Of a stretch of DNA of 64,000 nt, positions 35,207 to 43,296 are shown in pieces. The stretch comes from a bacterium (GTDB taxonomy: Bacteria; Myxococcota_A; Bradymonadia; UBA7976; UBA1532). Every line of letters starts with the position of its first letter. Positions within the stretch are counted from its first letter, which is position 1. The DNA lies in assembly GCA_030427205.1 (NCBI GenBank), contig JAUHXC010000005.1, positions 267,888 to 331,887 on the forward strand. Reading direction: 5' to 3'. The notes under the pieces were generated by a model. It was not told the origin of the DNA. It made no database searches and saw only the letters and a list, made by a program, of their open reading frames with translations. Position numbers and translations under genes: made by a program.

Positions 35207-35450
35207 CGCGGCGGCGAGCGATCTCGGCCCCGCCGCGAAAAACCGCACCGTCGAGCCATGCCAGCGGCGCCCGGCCGCGAAAAACCACGGCGCCGAGCCA
35301 TCGCGGGCGCGGTCTGCCGTGAAAAACCGCGGCGCCGAGCCATCGCGGCCCCGCCGCAAAAAACCGCGGCGACCGGCCATCGCGGCGTGGGTGTGCCGGA
35401 CGATGTCGCGCCGCCCAGCCATCGCGACGCAGGTGTGCCTCGCGCGGGCT
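35207..35450. repeat. Array of about five to six degenerate 42-bp repeats
   Basis: Successive units start with CCATCGCG or CCATGCCA and carry a stretch of five or six A residues (GAAAAACC). The stretches begin near 35238, 35280, 35322 and 35359; spacings are 42, 42 and 37. On the minus strand each unit reads ATGGCTCGGCGCCG followed by CGGTTTTTC, and 42 is 14 codons, so a repetitive peptide (MARRRGFSR...) is formally encoded, but no gene is credible. The oligo-T on the minus strand lies just after a CGGCGCCG palindrome. The last two copies lack the A tract. The array lies directly next to the 86-bp array and upstream of the chaperone-like gene. Confidence 0.75.
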
Positions 35451-36118
35451 CGACGAACCGCCCCCCGATGAGGACACCTCCTTATGCGGGGGCGGTTCAT
35501 CCAGCCTCTCGCCGGCACACCTCCCCCGAATCGGCTCGACGAACCGCCCCTTGATGAGGACACCTCCTTATGCGGGGGCGGTTCATCCAGCCTCTCGCCG
35601 GCACACCTCCCCCGAAACGGCTCGACGAACCGCCCCTTGATGAGGACACCTCCTTATGCGGGGGCGGTTCATCCAGCCTCTCGCCGGCACACCTCCCCCG
35701 AATCGGCTCGACGAACCGCACCCCGGTGAGGACACCTCCTTATGCGGGGGTGGTTCATCCAGCCTCGCGCCGGCACACCTCCCCCGAATCGGCTCGACGA
35801 ACCGCACCCCGATGAGGACACCTCCTTATCCGGGGGCGGTTCGTCCAGCCTCTCGCCGGCACACCTCCCCCGAATCGGCTCGACGAACCGCGTCCGACGG
35901 GGACACCTCGCTGCCGGGGGGCGGTTCGTTCGGCCTCTCGCCGGCACACCTCCCCCGAATCGGCTCGATGGACCGCCTCCGACGGGGACACCTCGCTGCC
36001 GGGGGGCGGTTCGTTCGGCCTCTCGCCGGCACACCTCCCCCGAATCGGCTCGATGGACCGCCTCCGACGGGGACACCTGCCTGCCGGGGGCGGTTCGTTC
36101 GGCCTGTCGCGGCACCCC
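35447..36118. repeat. 86-bp tandem repeat array, about eight copies, hairpin with anti-SD loop
   Basis: Contiguous near-identical units with no unique spacers. Each unit holds an inverted repeat, GAACCGCCCC ... GGGGCGGTTC, around a loop of about 24 bases. In five copies the loop contains CACCTCCTTA at 35475, 35561, 35647, 35733 and 35819, exactly 86 bases apart. That string equals the end of 16S rRNA (anti-Shine-Dalgarno); on the minus strand it is TAAGGAGGTG. Inside the loop GAGG ACA CCTC can form a smaller stem. In the last three copies the period is 85 and the motif changes to CACCTCGCTG or CACCTGCCTG. 86 is not a multiple of three, so protein coding is excluded. Confidence 0.9.
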
Positions 36119-36160
36119 CACGCCGCGACGCCTCGACAGGGCGCTGGCGCCGACGCCGCC

Positions 36161-37120
36161 TCACTGCGGTGGCGTCACGATCGCCGAGGCAGCGCCCGTG
36201 AGCCCCTGCCCGGCCGGCGCGCGGCCCGCCGAGCGCGGCTCGATGCGCACCCGCTCGGCCGTCGCCGCGACCCGCTCGAGCGCCGGTGAGAGGCGGTCGA
36301 CGACGTCCTCGGCCGAAGTCAGGTCGGCGCGGGTGGCGGCGGCGTAGATCACGACCCGCCCGCGCCGGTAGAGCACCCCGTGCACCGCCGGGCGGCCGTC
36401 GGGGCCCATGGCGCCGACGACGTTGAACACCGCGCCGTCGTGGGTCTCGCGGCCGGCGCGGTCGAAGCCGAGGTCGACGCCGCCGATGACGCCGGGCGGG
36501 GCGCCGGGCGGGGCGGGCCAGCGCACGTCGAGCCAGAGCGCCTGCTCCATCCAGCCGTAGGCCGCCTCGGCGCTCGGGGCGTCGGCGTGGATGCGCACGA
36601 CCGAGTTGACGATGTGCGGGCCGTGCAGGCCGGCGACGATCGAGCGGCTGCCGTCGGCGTGGGTGACGGCCTGGTGATAGGCCTCGCCGCGGCCGGACAC
36701 CTGCCAGTCGTCGGCGTCGACGACGAGCGCGCGCTCTTCGGCCGCCGCCGGCTCGATGTCGCCCTCGGTGAAGGCGTCGGCGGCCTCGGGCGGCAGCCCC
36801 TCAGTGCGGACGCGGGTATCGAAGACGACGCGCCCGTCGTCGACGCCGACGCCGGGCAGCTCGACGGCCACGCGCCAGCCGGCGGAGATGCCCTCGGGGT
36901 CCCAGGACGGGGCGCCGACGAAGAGGCCCTGGCCGGCGAAGCCGAGGGCGGCGCCGAGCGCGATCGGGATGAAGCGTCTTCGCCCGAGCCGGCGCACGTC
37001 TTTCGCGGCGAGCGCGATCAACGCGCCGATGGGCAGCAGCGGTACGCCGGCGTGCAGCCAGAGCGTCGAGCAGAGGGCGACGAGGGGGTGGAGGACGGCG
37101 GGGGGCAGCTTGTCGAGCAT
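36161..37120 (-). CDS. Membrane protein of unknown function
   Basis: A 319-residue protein with two hydrophobic segments near the N-terminus (LVALCSTLWLHAGVPLLPIGALIALAA and FIPIALGAALGFAGQGLFVG) and a large soluble remainder (about residues 65-319) probably outside the cytoplasm. The soluble part is beta-rich with segments like AGWRVAVELPGVGVDDGR and GGVDLGFDRAGRETHDG. It ends in a small repeat-free tail. No family is recognised. ATG 37120 has GGAG eight bases upstream and was preferred to an upstream in-frame ATG at 37150, whose extension is hydrophilic. The 3' end is close to the 86-bp array, so that array is its downstream region. It is followed upstream, on the same strand, by the SRCR lipoprotein gene. 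Confidence 0.75.
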   Translation of the reverse strand: MLDKLPPAVLHPLVALCSTLWLHAGVPLLPIGALIALAAKDVRRLGRRRFIPIALGAALGFAGQGLFVGAPSWDPEGISAGWRVAVELPGVGVDDGRVVFDTRVRTEGLPPEAADAFTEGDIEPAAAEERALVVDADDWQVSGRGEAYHQAVTHADGSRSIVAGLHGPHIVNSVVRIHADAPSAEAAYGWMEQALWLDVRWPAPPGAPPGVIGGVDLGFDRAGRETHDGAVFNVVGAMGPDGRPAVHGVLYRRGRVVIYAAATRADLTSAEDVVDRLSPALERVAATAERVRIEPRSAGRAPAGQGLTGAASAIVTPPQ

Positions 37121-37193
37121 GGTGGTCTCCGGGGATGTCACCCGGGTCATGCACGCGGCGGCCCCCGCCCTTTTCGGGCGTGCTCGCCTGCGA

Positions 37194-39236
37194 TCAGGGC
37201 TGCTGGAAGCAGTACAGCCGGCCCGGCTGGCGGTCGCAGTTGAAGTTGGAGGGGTTGCCGTTGCGGGCCCAGTTGGCGTCGGTGGTCTCGGTATTGCCCT
37301 TGCTGCCCTGGCCGGTGCCGCGCCAGTTCTCGCAGTTGCCGCCCACCGGTCCGGTGCCGTCGGCTGCCGCGGCGGTCCAGGCCCAGCCGTCGAGGGTATT
37401 GTGCACCACCTCGGCGCCGTTCTCGTCGATGGCGATGGGCGCGGCGATCTCGCCGTCGACCAGGTCGTCCCAGTTCGCGGCGATCTCGACCCCGTCGACC
37501 CGCACGTAGGGGCCGTTGTTGCGCCGGAAGCGCCCGGCGGGGTCGCCCTCGTCGTTGGCCAGCCACGCCATGTACTCGCCGGCCAGCCCGGCGGTCGCCG
37601 CGCGGGCGTTGCAGATGGCGTCGGCCCCGGCCAGCCCGCCCAGGTTGCCGGGCATGGTGTCGCTGGTCACGAAGACGGTCACCGGCGGGTCGGGCTGGCA
37701 CGCCTCGAACTCGGCGCAGTCGTCGTCTTCGCAGTCGGCGGCGCCGTCGAGGTCGTTGTCTTCGCCGTCGTCGCAGACCTCGTCGGGCGGCACGATGCAG
37801 CCGAAGTCGACGCAGACTTCGCCCTCGGCGCAGCCGGCGTCGCTGCGGCACTCGCCTTCGAGCAGGCAGCGCAGGCGCACGTCTTCGTCGTGGCTGCAGT
37901 TGTGGTTGCCCAGGCCGTTGCTGGGGCAGTCGAGCAGCCGCTCTTCGTCGCCGGCGCACTGCACGTCGTCGAGCGCGATCGGGCCGGCGCCGTCAGGGGC
38001 CTCGATCTCGAGCGCCGCGACGCCGAGCGGGAAGCCCAGCTCGCGGCAGGCGACGTCGCCGTTGGCCAGGCCCTGCTCTTCGCTCCAGCCGTCGTCGCAG
38101 ATGGTGGCCCAGGTGCCCTTGTAGAAGAGCTCGAGCCGGCCGCTGTTGTCGTCGTCGCCATCGGCCAGCCGCAGCATGCCGCGGCGGTCGTCGCACTGGC
38201 GGGTGCCGGCGCAGTCGCCGTCGTCGCAGTCGACGTCGCCGTCGCCGTCGTCGTCGGCCGCGTTGCTGCAGATCTCGGTGGCCGGCTGCACGCACATGCC
38301 CAGGAAGCCGGCGCCGATGGCGTCGGTCACCGCCTGCGGGTCGGCGTAGCTCAGCGCGATGGCCAGGGTGAAGGGCAGCTCGATGCCGGGCGCGACGATG
38401 GACACCTCTTCGACCTCGGGCGCGCTGACGTAGGCGATGTCGGCGATGTCGGTGATGTCGGCGGTGACCAGGGCGGTGAAGACCGGCACGTCGTCGGGCT
38501 CGGCCACGTCGTCGGTGGTGCGCAGGACGGGCAGGCCCTGGCCGAAGAGCGTCTCGGGCGCCGTCGACTCGTCGCTGCCCAGGTCGCCGTCCATGAAGGC
38601 GTCGAGCGGGCCGGCGGCGTCCGCGTCGACCGGGCTGACGGTGACGGTCCACAGGTTGCCGTCGAGCACGCTGTCGACGGTGAAGTCGACGCCGCCGACG
38701 CTGCCCTCGCGGCTGCCGAGCGACATGTCGAGGGCGATCGACTCACCGCCGGCCCGCAGGGTGAGCTGGCCATAGGTATCGAACGCGTCGTTGCCGCCGT
38801 CGTCCCAGCCCTCTTCGCCGATGTCCTGCTCGGCGACGAAGTCCTGCGGGTCGGCGGGCAGGGTGATGCTCGGCGGGATGCTCACCGCGCAGCCGCACTG
38901 CAGGCCCTCGTCGATCTCGCCGTCGCAGTCGTTATCGGCCATATCGCAGATCTCGGCGGGCGGCACGCACTCGCCGAAGGCGCCGTCGACGCACGTCTCG
39001 GTGCCCACGCAGCCGCCCTCGATGTCGCAGGGCTGCTCGGCGCCGTCTTCGCAGCCCGGCGCGGCGTCGGGGCCGGCGTCGGGATCGGGCCCGGTATCGG
39101 GCGTCGGCGCCATATCGCTGCCGGGCCCGGTATCCGCGCTGGGCTCGGGGTCGGGATCGGTGTTGTCGTCGACGCAGCCGGCGCTGGCGATCAGCGCCAG
39201 GATGCACAGGCGATGGATGGTTCGGCGTACGGGCAT
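37194..39236 (-). CDS. Lipoprotein with SRCR domain, acidic metal-binding repeats and DUF1554-like C-terminus
   Basis: A 680-residue surface lipoprotein with lipobox SAGC (LCILALIASAGC). A Pro/Asp/Thr-rich linker follows, then a Cys-rich segment and Asp-rich Ca-binding-like loops (NDCDGEIDEG near 100, DDDGDGDVDCDDGDC near 330, EDNDLDGAADCEDDDC near 490). Residues 357-455 are a scavenger-receptor Cys-rich domain: GRLELFYKGTWATICDDGW, ACRELGFPLG, DVQCAGDEERLLDC and HNCSHDEDVRLRC, all in the order seen in animal SRCR domains. The C-terminal 165 residues match the DUF1554 lectin-like family (VFVTSDTMPGNLGGLAGADA, CENWRGTG, RLYCFQQ). ATG 39236 has GGGGAG upstream. SRCR is rare in bacteria but seen in Bradymonadales and some Myxococcota (from memory). 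Adhesion is a guess. Confidence 0.9.
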   Translation of the reverse strand: MPVRRTIHRLCILALIASAGCVDDNTDPDPEPSADTGPGSDMAPTPDTGPDPDAGPDAAPGCEDGAEQPCDIEGGCVGTETCVDGAFGECVPPAEICDMADNDCDGEIDEGLQCGCAVSIPPSITLPADPQDFVAEQDIGEEGWDDGGNDAFDTYGQLTLRAGGESIALDMSLGSREGSVGGVDFTVDSVLDGNLWTVTVSPVDADAAGPLDAFMDGDLGSDESTAPETLFGQGLPVLRTTDDVAEPDDVPVFTALVTADITDIADIAYVSAPEVEEVSIVAPGIELPFTLAIALSYADPQAVTDAIGAGFLGMCVQPATEICSNAADDDGDGDVDCDDGDCAGTRQCDDRRGMLRLADGDDDNSGRLELFYKGTWATICDDGWSEEQGLANGDVACRELGFPLGVAALEIEAPDGAGPIALDDVQCAGDEERLLDCPSNGLGNHNCSHDEDVRLRCLLEGECRSDAGCAEGEVCVDFGCIVPPDEVCDDGEDNDLDGAADCEDDDCAEFEACQPDPPVTVFVTSDTMPGNLGGLAGADAICNARAATAGLAGEYMAWLANDEGDPAGRFRRNNGPYVRVDGVEIAANWDDLVDGEIAAPIAIDENGAEVVHNTLDGWAWTAAAADGTGPVGGNCENWRGTGQGSKGNTETTDANWARNGNPSNFNCDRQPGRLYCFQQP

Positions 39237-39446
39237 GAGGCTCCCCCCTCGATGGCCGCCCGGTCGGGCGGCGGTTCTCCGCCGGCTGCGCTGGCCGCTC
39301 ACCGCGCAGTCGGCGGGCGGTCGTGTAGCAGCGACCGTGCCAGCCGTCGCGGTCGAGCCGGGGGCGCGTCCGTGGGCCGCAAACGCTCGGAATCAGATAC
39401 GAATCGACAGAGAACGGGCGAGCGGACCGCTGCCCGTGCGGCCCGC

Positions 39447-39465
39447 TGAACGGATCAACCGTTCA
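39447..39465. other. Hairpin at the end of the TPR-CHAT gene
   Basis: TGAACGG, five bases, CCGTTCA form a perfect seven-base stem ending at the stop codon of the gene at 39463. It may be a transcript end for the minus-strand genes. No T tract follows, so Rho-independent termination is uncertain. Confidence 0.4.
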
Positions 39466-42400
39466 ACCGGGCGGGGCGTCGTCGTCGGCGGCACCGTCGT
39501 CGATCGGCGGCATCGCGATATCGGGGCAGCCGAAGACGTGCATCGCCAGCCAGTCGCCGGGGTGCGGGCGCGATATCCGCAGCCGGGCGTTCGCTCGAAA
39601 GACCGCCACGGCGAGGGGCTGGCCTGCGGCCCATTCGTCCAGGAAGAGCGGCAGCCAGTCCATCGCCGCGCGGGCGTCGAGCACCCAGGGACACGCCACC
39701 ACCGCCCGGGTCCGGCCGACGAGCAGCCGCCGGGGCAGACCGGTCGGGCGGCCGCTGGCGGGGGTCTGACGGCCGCCGTGGCAGATCAGCGCGATGATGA
39801 CGTCGGCGTCGCCGACCCGATGGGCGAAGGCGTCGGTGGACGATGCCCGGCCCTGCTCGTCGGCGATGCGGACGAGTTGCTCGCCCGGATCGAGGCCGCC
39901 GTGGGCCACCACGATCACCACGCCCATCCCATCGATGCGCATCGGCGGCTGATGGCCCACGCCCGTGCGGAAGCCGTGCGGCGCGGTGGCCGGTCGGATG
40001 CGCTGCGCGATCCAGCCCAGCGCGTCGGGCGGGCCTGGGGGGGTGGTGTCTTCGGGGACACTGTCTTCGGGGGCGCCGCGCCCGGGCAGGACCCAGGCCA
40101 GTCGGCCCGCGCGCGCGGGGCGCTCGGCGGCGGCCGCCCACCAGCACAGCGACGGCAGCATCGCGACCGGCGCGCGGGCGCCGAGCAGGTCGCCCGCGCT
40201 GGGCAGCGTGTTGCCGGGCAGCGCGGCGAGGTCAGCCGCGGGCAGCACGAGCACCGGCGCGCCGTCGGGCTGGCCGACATCGAATGGGGCCAGCGCGGCG
40301 TGGATCTCGGCGGTCGCGGCGGCCGCGTCCGGGCTGCGGACCACGTCGAGCGCGGCGTAGGTCCGGTCGAGCGCAGCGCGATAGCCCTGCGGGGGGCCGG
40401 GCGCGCGCTGCACGGCGCGGTCGACGATGCGCACCGCCATGGCGTCGGCGAGCGCGAGCGCCGCCAGGGTCGAGCCGGTCGGCAGCGCGCCCATGAGCGC
40501 CTGCACGCCGGCCTCGGGCGCGCAGAGCAGTTCGAAGACCGGGTGGGCGTCGTGCTTCAGCGTGCCCTGCAGGCGCAGCGGCGGTACGTGGGCGTCGGGG
40601 TCGGCCATCCAGCGGGCCTGCAGCCGGGCCCGCTCGCCGAGGGCCTCGTCTTCGTCGGCGGAGCGGGCGATCGCGGTGTCGGCGAGCACCTCCAGGGCGA
40701 CCAGGGTCTCGACGACCCCCGCGTCGGGCCGGGCGAGCAGGCGCTCGGCGACGATCCGGGCGTTGCGCAGGTGCAGGACCAGGTCGGCGCCATAGCGCGT
40801 CCCGGCGATCGGGGCGACGAGCAGCCGCAGGTCGTCGAGCGTCGCCGTCTCGCCGCATCGCGCCTTCAGCATGCGCCGGTCGGCCGGCGGCATCTCGGCG
40901 AAGACCCGTTCGAACTCGGCGCGGATCGTGGGCGGCACCTCGACGCCGAGGCGCCGCGCCTGATCCATGGTCGACCAGAGGTTGACCAGGATCACCTTGA
41001 TGTTGCTGCCCCGGTCGTAGGCGACGGTCAGCCGCGCGGCGAAGTAGTCGAGCACCTCGGCCGCGGCGATGTGCCCCTCGCCGGGCGCCATGCGGGCCAA
41101 AGCCATCAGCCGACAGGTCCAGTAGGCGTCGGACAACGAGTTGTAGCCACCCGACGGCCGGTGGCGCTCCTCGATGCGCCGGGCCTCGGCGTAGGCCTGC
41201 TCGGCGACCGGCATCAGGCCCAGATCCCGCGCCAGCCTCAACCGCAGCTCCAGCTCGCCCTGGTACCACGACGCGCCGAGCTTGCCGACCTTGACCCGCT
41301 GCGCGCAGAGGTAGCCGATCAGCGCCTCGGTGCGGTGACCGGCGCGGGCGAGCAGGTCGGCGTAGACGAACCACGCGCGGCGCCGCTGACGGGCGTCGCG
41401 GTGTTCGCGACAGAGCACGGTCTCGGCGAGCTGCAGGGCGTGCTGGTCGTAGCCGTTGATCACCGCCGCCTGGCCGGCGAGCCAGAGCACCGTCGGCGCG
41501 CCGATGCCGTCCAAGGTGCCGCCGGCGGTCTCGATCAGCTCGAGCGCCGCGTGCACGCCGGCGAAGAAGCCGGTGGTCGAGTCGCGGAAGATGGCGGCGC
41601 CCACGTCGACCGACTGCGTGAGCGCGCGCAGCAGGCCGCGCAGCATCGACGCGGGCTTCGCCGGTCGGGCCTCGGGCGGGATGATGCCCGCGCGGTCGAG
41701 GCGCCTGACCGGATCGAGGTTCTCCGTGAGGCGGCGCTCGATGTAGCCCCAGACCTCGTCCTCGGACGCAGCCACGTGGCGCGAGGCCCGCGTCGCCTTG
41801 ATGCGCGGCGCCCGGCTCGGGCTCAGGAAGGGCACCAGCAGCAGCCCCTCGACCTCGGCCCCGAGGCCGCCCGGCCGGAAGCGCTGGTGGATCGTCGTGC
41901 GGATCGCCGAATCACGGGGATCTCGGGCGGCTTCGGTCAGGGCGACGTCGAGCAGGGCGCCGAGCAGCTCGATGGTCTCCGGCTGCATCCAGCCGGGCTC
42001 GGCGGTGATCGCGTCGATGAGCTCGAGGGCGGCCCGCCAGCGCGGCACCTTCAGCCGGCTGGCGACCAACGCGCGGGCGAGCGCGACGGGCTCTTGGCGC
42101 GGCTCGAGGACTTGGATCGCCGAGCGCCAGGCTTCGGCGGCGAAAGCGCCGCCCAGCCGCCGCGCCTGGTCGATGAAGGTGTGCACCGCGTAGTCGGGGC
42201 CCGTCGCGAGCCGGGCCAGGCCGCCGAAGTAGTCCAGCGTGGGCGAGCGGGACGGCGCCTGCCGAACGAGCGCCAGCAGATCGGGCCAGTCTGCGGCCTC
42301 GGCCAGCTGGGCGGCGCGCAGCTCGAGCCCGAGCGCGCTCGTCGGATACAGCGCGATGACGCGGTCGCCGAGGGCCAGCACGACGCGGCCCATGCTCAGG

Positions 42401-43287
42401 CGCGCGGCGATGTCGCGGGCGAAAGCGAGCGCGTCGATATCGACCATCGCGGCGGGGTCGAGCGACGCGATGAGCCGCCGCGCCTGCTCGAAGTCGCCGA
42501 GCTGATGGGCGATGTTGGCCAGGTGGGCGGGGCTCGGGTGGCGGCTGCGGGTCAGATAAGCCCAGGCGCGGTCCCAGTCTCCGGCGAGGTAGAAGGCGTA
42601 GCCGGCCACGGCGGGCATGTCGGCGTCGGGCGGCAGCCGCGCCTCGATCTCGCGGACCACGTCCGCCGGCTCAGCGCCGGCGCGCAGGGCGGCCACCGCG
42701 GCGTCGGCCTCGGCGTAGGGGTCGAATCGCGCGGGTATGTCTGCGGTGCGACAGCCGGCGGCTTCGATCGAGCGGGCGAACGACGCGGTGCCGGGCATCG
42801 GTTGATCGCTGAGGATGAAGCACGCCGCCGCGTCGTGGTGAGTGGTCTGGCGCCACGCGCGCAGCAGCGCCTCGACCCGCTGGCTCTGGATCGACGCCCA
42901 CGGGACGATATGGCTGGCCCCCGCCGGGCCGCTCAGGTCCGTGCCGGTGATCGAGCCCTCGTCGGGCGCGGAGAAGCGATCGGCCTCGACGATCACGGCG
43001 CAGTCCCCCGCCCCGACGCCCGCGAGCTGCTGCACGAGCCGGGCCTGCTCGCCGCTGCCGATGGGGCGCAGCTCGACGTGTTCGGCGGCCAGCCAGGCCG
43101 GCGACGGGCGCCACCACGGCGGATGGAAGACATGCAGCGCGCCGCGATCGGGCGCCTCGATGAGCGGCGCCAGGCAGTCGAAGAGCGTCGGACCGTCGAG
43201 CGGCAGATCGAACCACGCGGTGAGGCCGCCGGGCGTTCGGCCTGCTTCCAACAGCTGCTCGATGGTCTCGAAGCGCGACGCGGACAC
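39463..43287 (-). CDS. Second TPR-CHAT protein (1,274 aa)
   Basis: The last 160 residues carry a diverged CHAT domain: His in VVIVVAHGGLDPG (near residue 1127), Cys in IIALICHGGRQT (near 1167), then GLPRRLLVGRTRAVVACPW and PGDWLAMHVFGCPD, which match the CHAT C-terminal order. The first 200 residues look like a separate alpha/beta domain (ALHVFHPPW, GDCAVIVEADRF, DAAACFILSDQP) without a Walker A motif. The middle 900 residues are helical repeats resembling TPR. It has no signal peptide and is cytoplasmic by prediction, unlike the other CHAT protein at 16.4 kb. It is preceded by only nine bases from the TPR lipoprotein gene, so the two are one transcription unit. The protease target cannot be deduced. 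Confidence 0.75.
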   Translation of the reverse strand: MSASRFETIEQLLEAGRTPGGLTAWFDLPLDGPTLFDCLAPLIEAPDRGALHVFHPPWWRPSPAWLAAEHVELRPIGSGEQARLVQQLAGVGAGDCAVIVEADRFSAPDEGSITGTDLSGPAGASHIVPWASIQSQRVEALLRAWRQTTHHDAAACFILSDQPMPGTASFARSIEAAGCRTADIPARFDPYAEADAAVAALRAGAEPADVVREIEARLPPDADMPAVAGYAFYLAGDWDRAWAYLTRSRHPSPAHLANIAHQLGDFEQARRLIASLDPAAMVDIDALAFARDIAARLSMGRVVLALGDRVIALYPTSALGLELRAAQLAEAADWPDLLALVRQAPSRSPTLDYFGGLARLATGPDYAVHTFIDQARRLGGAFAAEAWRSAIQVLEPRQEPVALARALVASRLKVPRWRAALELIDAITAEPGWMQPETIELLGALLDVALTEAARDPRDSAIRTTIHQRFRPGGLGAEVEGLLLVPFLSPSRAPRIKATRASRHVAASEDEVWGYIERRLTENLDPVRRLDRAGIIPPEARPAKPASMLRGLLRALTQSVDVGAAIFRDSTTGFFAGVHAALELIETAGGTLDGIGAPTVLWLAGQAAVINGYDQHALQLAETVLCREHRDARQRRRAWFVYADLLARAGHRTEALIGYLCAQRVKVGKLGASWYQGELELRLRLARDLGLMPVAEQAYAEARRIEERHRPSGGYNSLSDAYWTCRLMALARMAPGEGHIAAAEVLDYFAARLTVAYDRGSNIKVILVNLWSTMDQARRLGVEVPPTIRAEFERVFAEMPPADRRMLKARCGETATLDDLRLLVAPIAGTRYGADLVLHLRNARIVAERLLARPDAGVVETLVALEVLADTAIARSADEDEALGERARLQARWMADPDAHVPPLRLQGTLKHDAHPVFELLCAPEAGVQALMGALPTGSTLAALALADAMAVRIVDRAVQRAPGPPQGYRAALDRTYAALDVVRSPDAAAATAEIHAALAPFDVGQPDGAPVLVLPAADLAALPGNTLPSAGDLLGARAPVAMLPSLCWWAAAAERPARAGRLAWVLPGRGAPEDSVPEDTTPPGPPDALGWIAQRIRPATAPHGFRTGVGHQPPMRIDGMGVVIVVAHGGLDPGEQLVRIADEQGRASSTDAFAHRVGDADVIIALICHGGRQTPASGRPTGLPRRLLVGRTRAVVACPWVLDARAAMDWLPLFLDEWAAGQPLAVAVFRANARLRISRPHPGDWLAMHVFGCPDIAMPPIDDGAADDDAPPG

Positions 43288-43296
43288 CGGCGCGGG

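Noticed and set aside
35062..35343. N-terminal extension of the chaperone-like gene through the 42-bp repeats
   Set aside because: The extension is a low-complexity repeat of MARRRGFSR and has no family resemblance; the conserved part begins after ATG 35061.
35455..35490. Hammerhead-like ribozyme suggested by TTGATGAGG in the loop
   Set aside because: The CUGANGA core and the GAAA that should follow stem II are not present; only a superficial match.
35447..36118. CRISPR array
   Set aside because: The 86-bp units are contiguous and alike over their full length; there are no unique spacers and no cas genes.
35447..36118. Protein-coding repeats (several short open frames of the type MRGRFIQPLAGTPPP)
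   Set aside because: The unit length of 86 (or 85) shifts the frame at every copy, so the same DNA is read in all frames; the open frames reflect high G+C.
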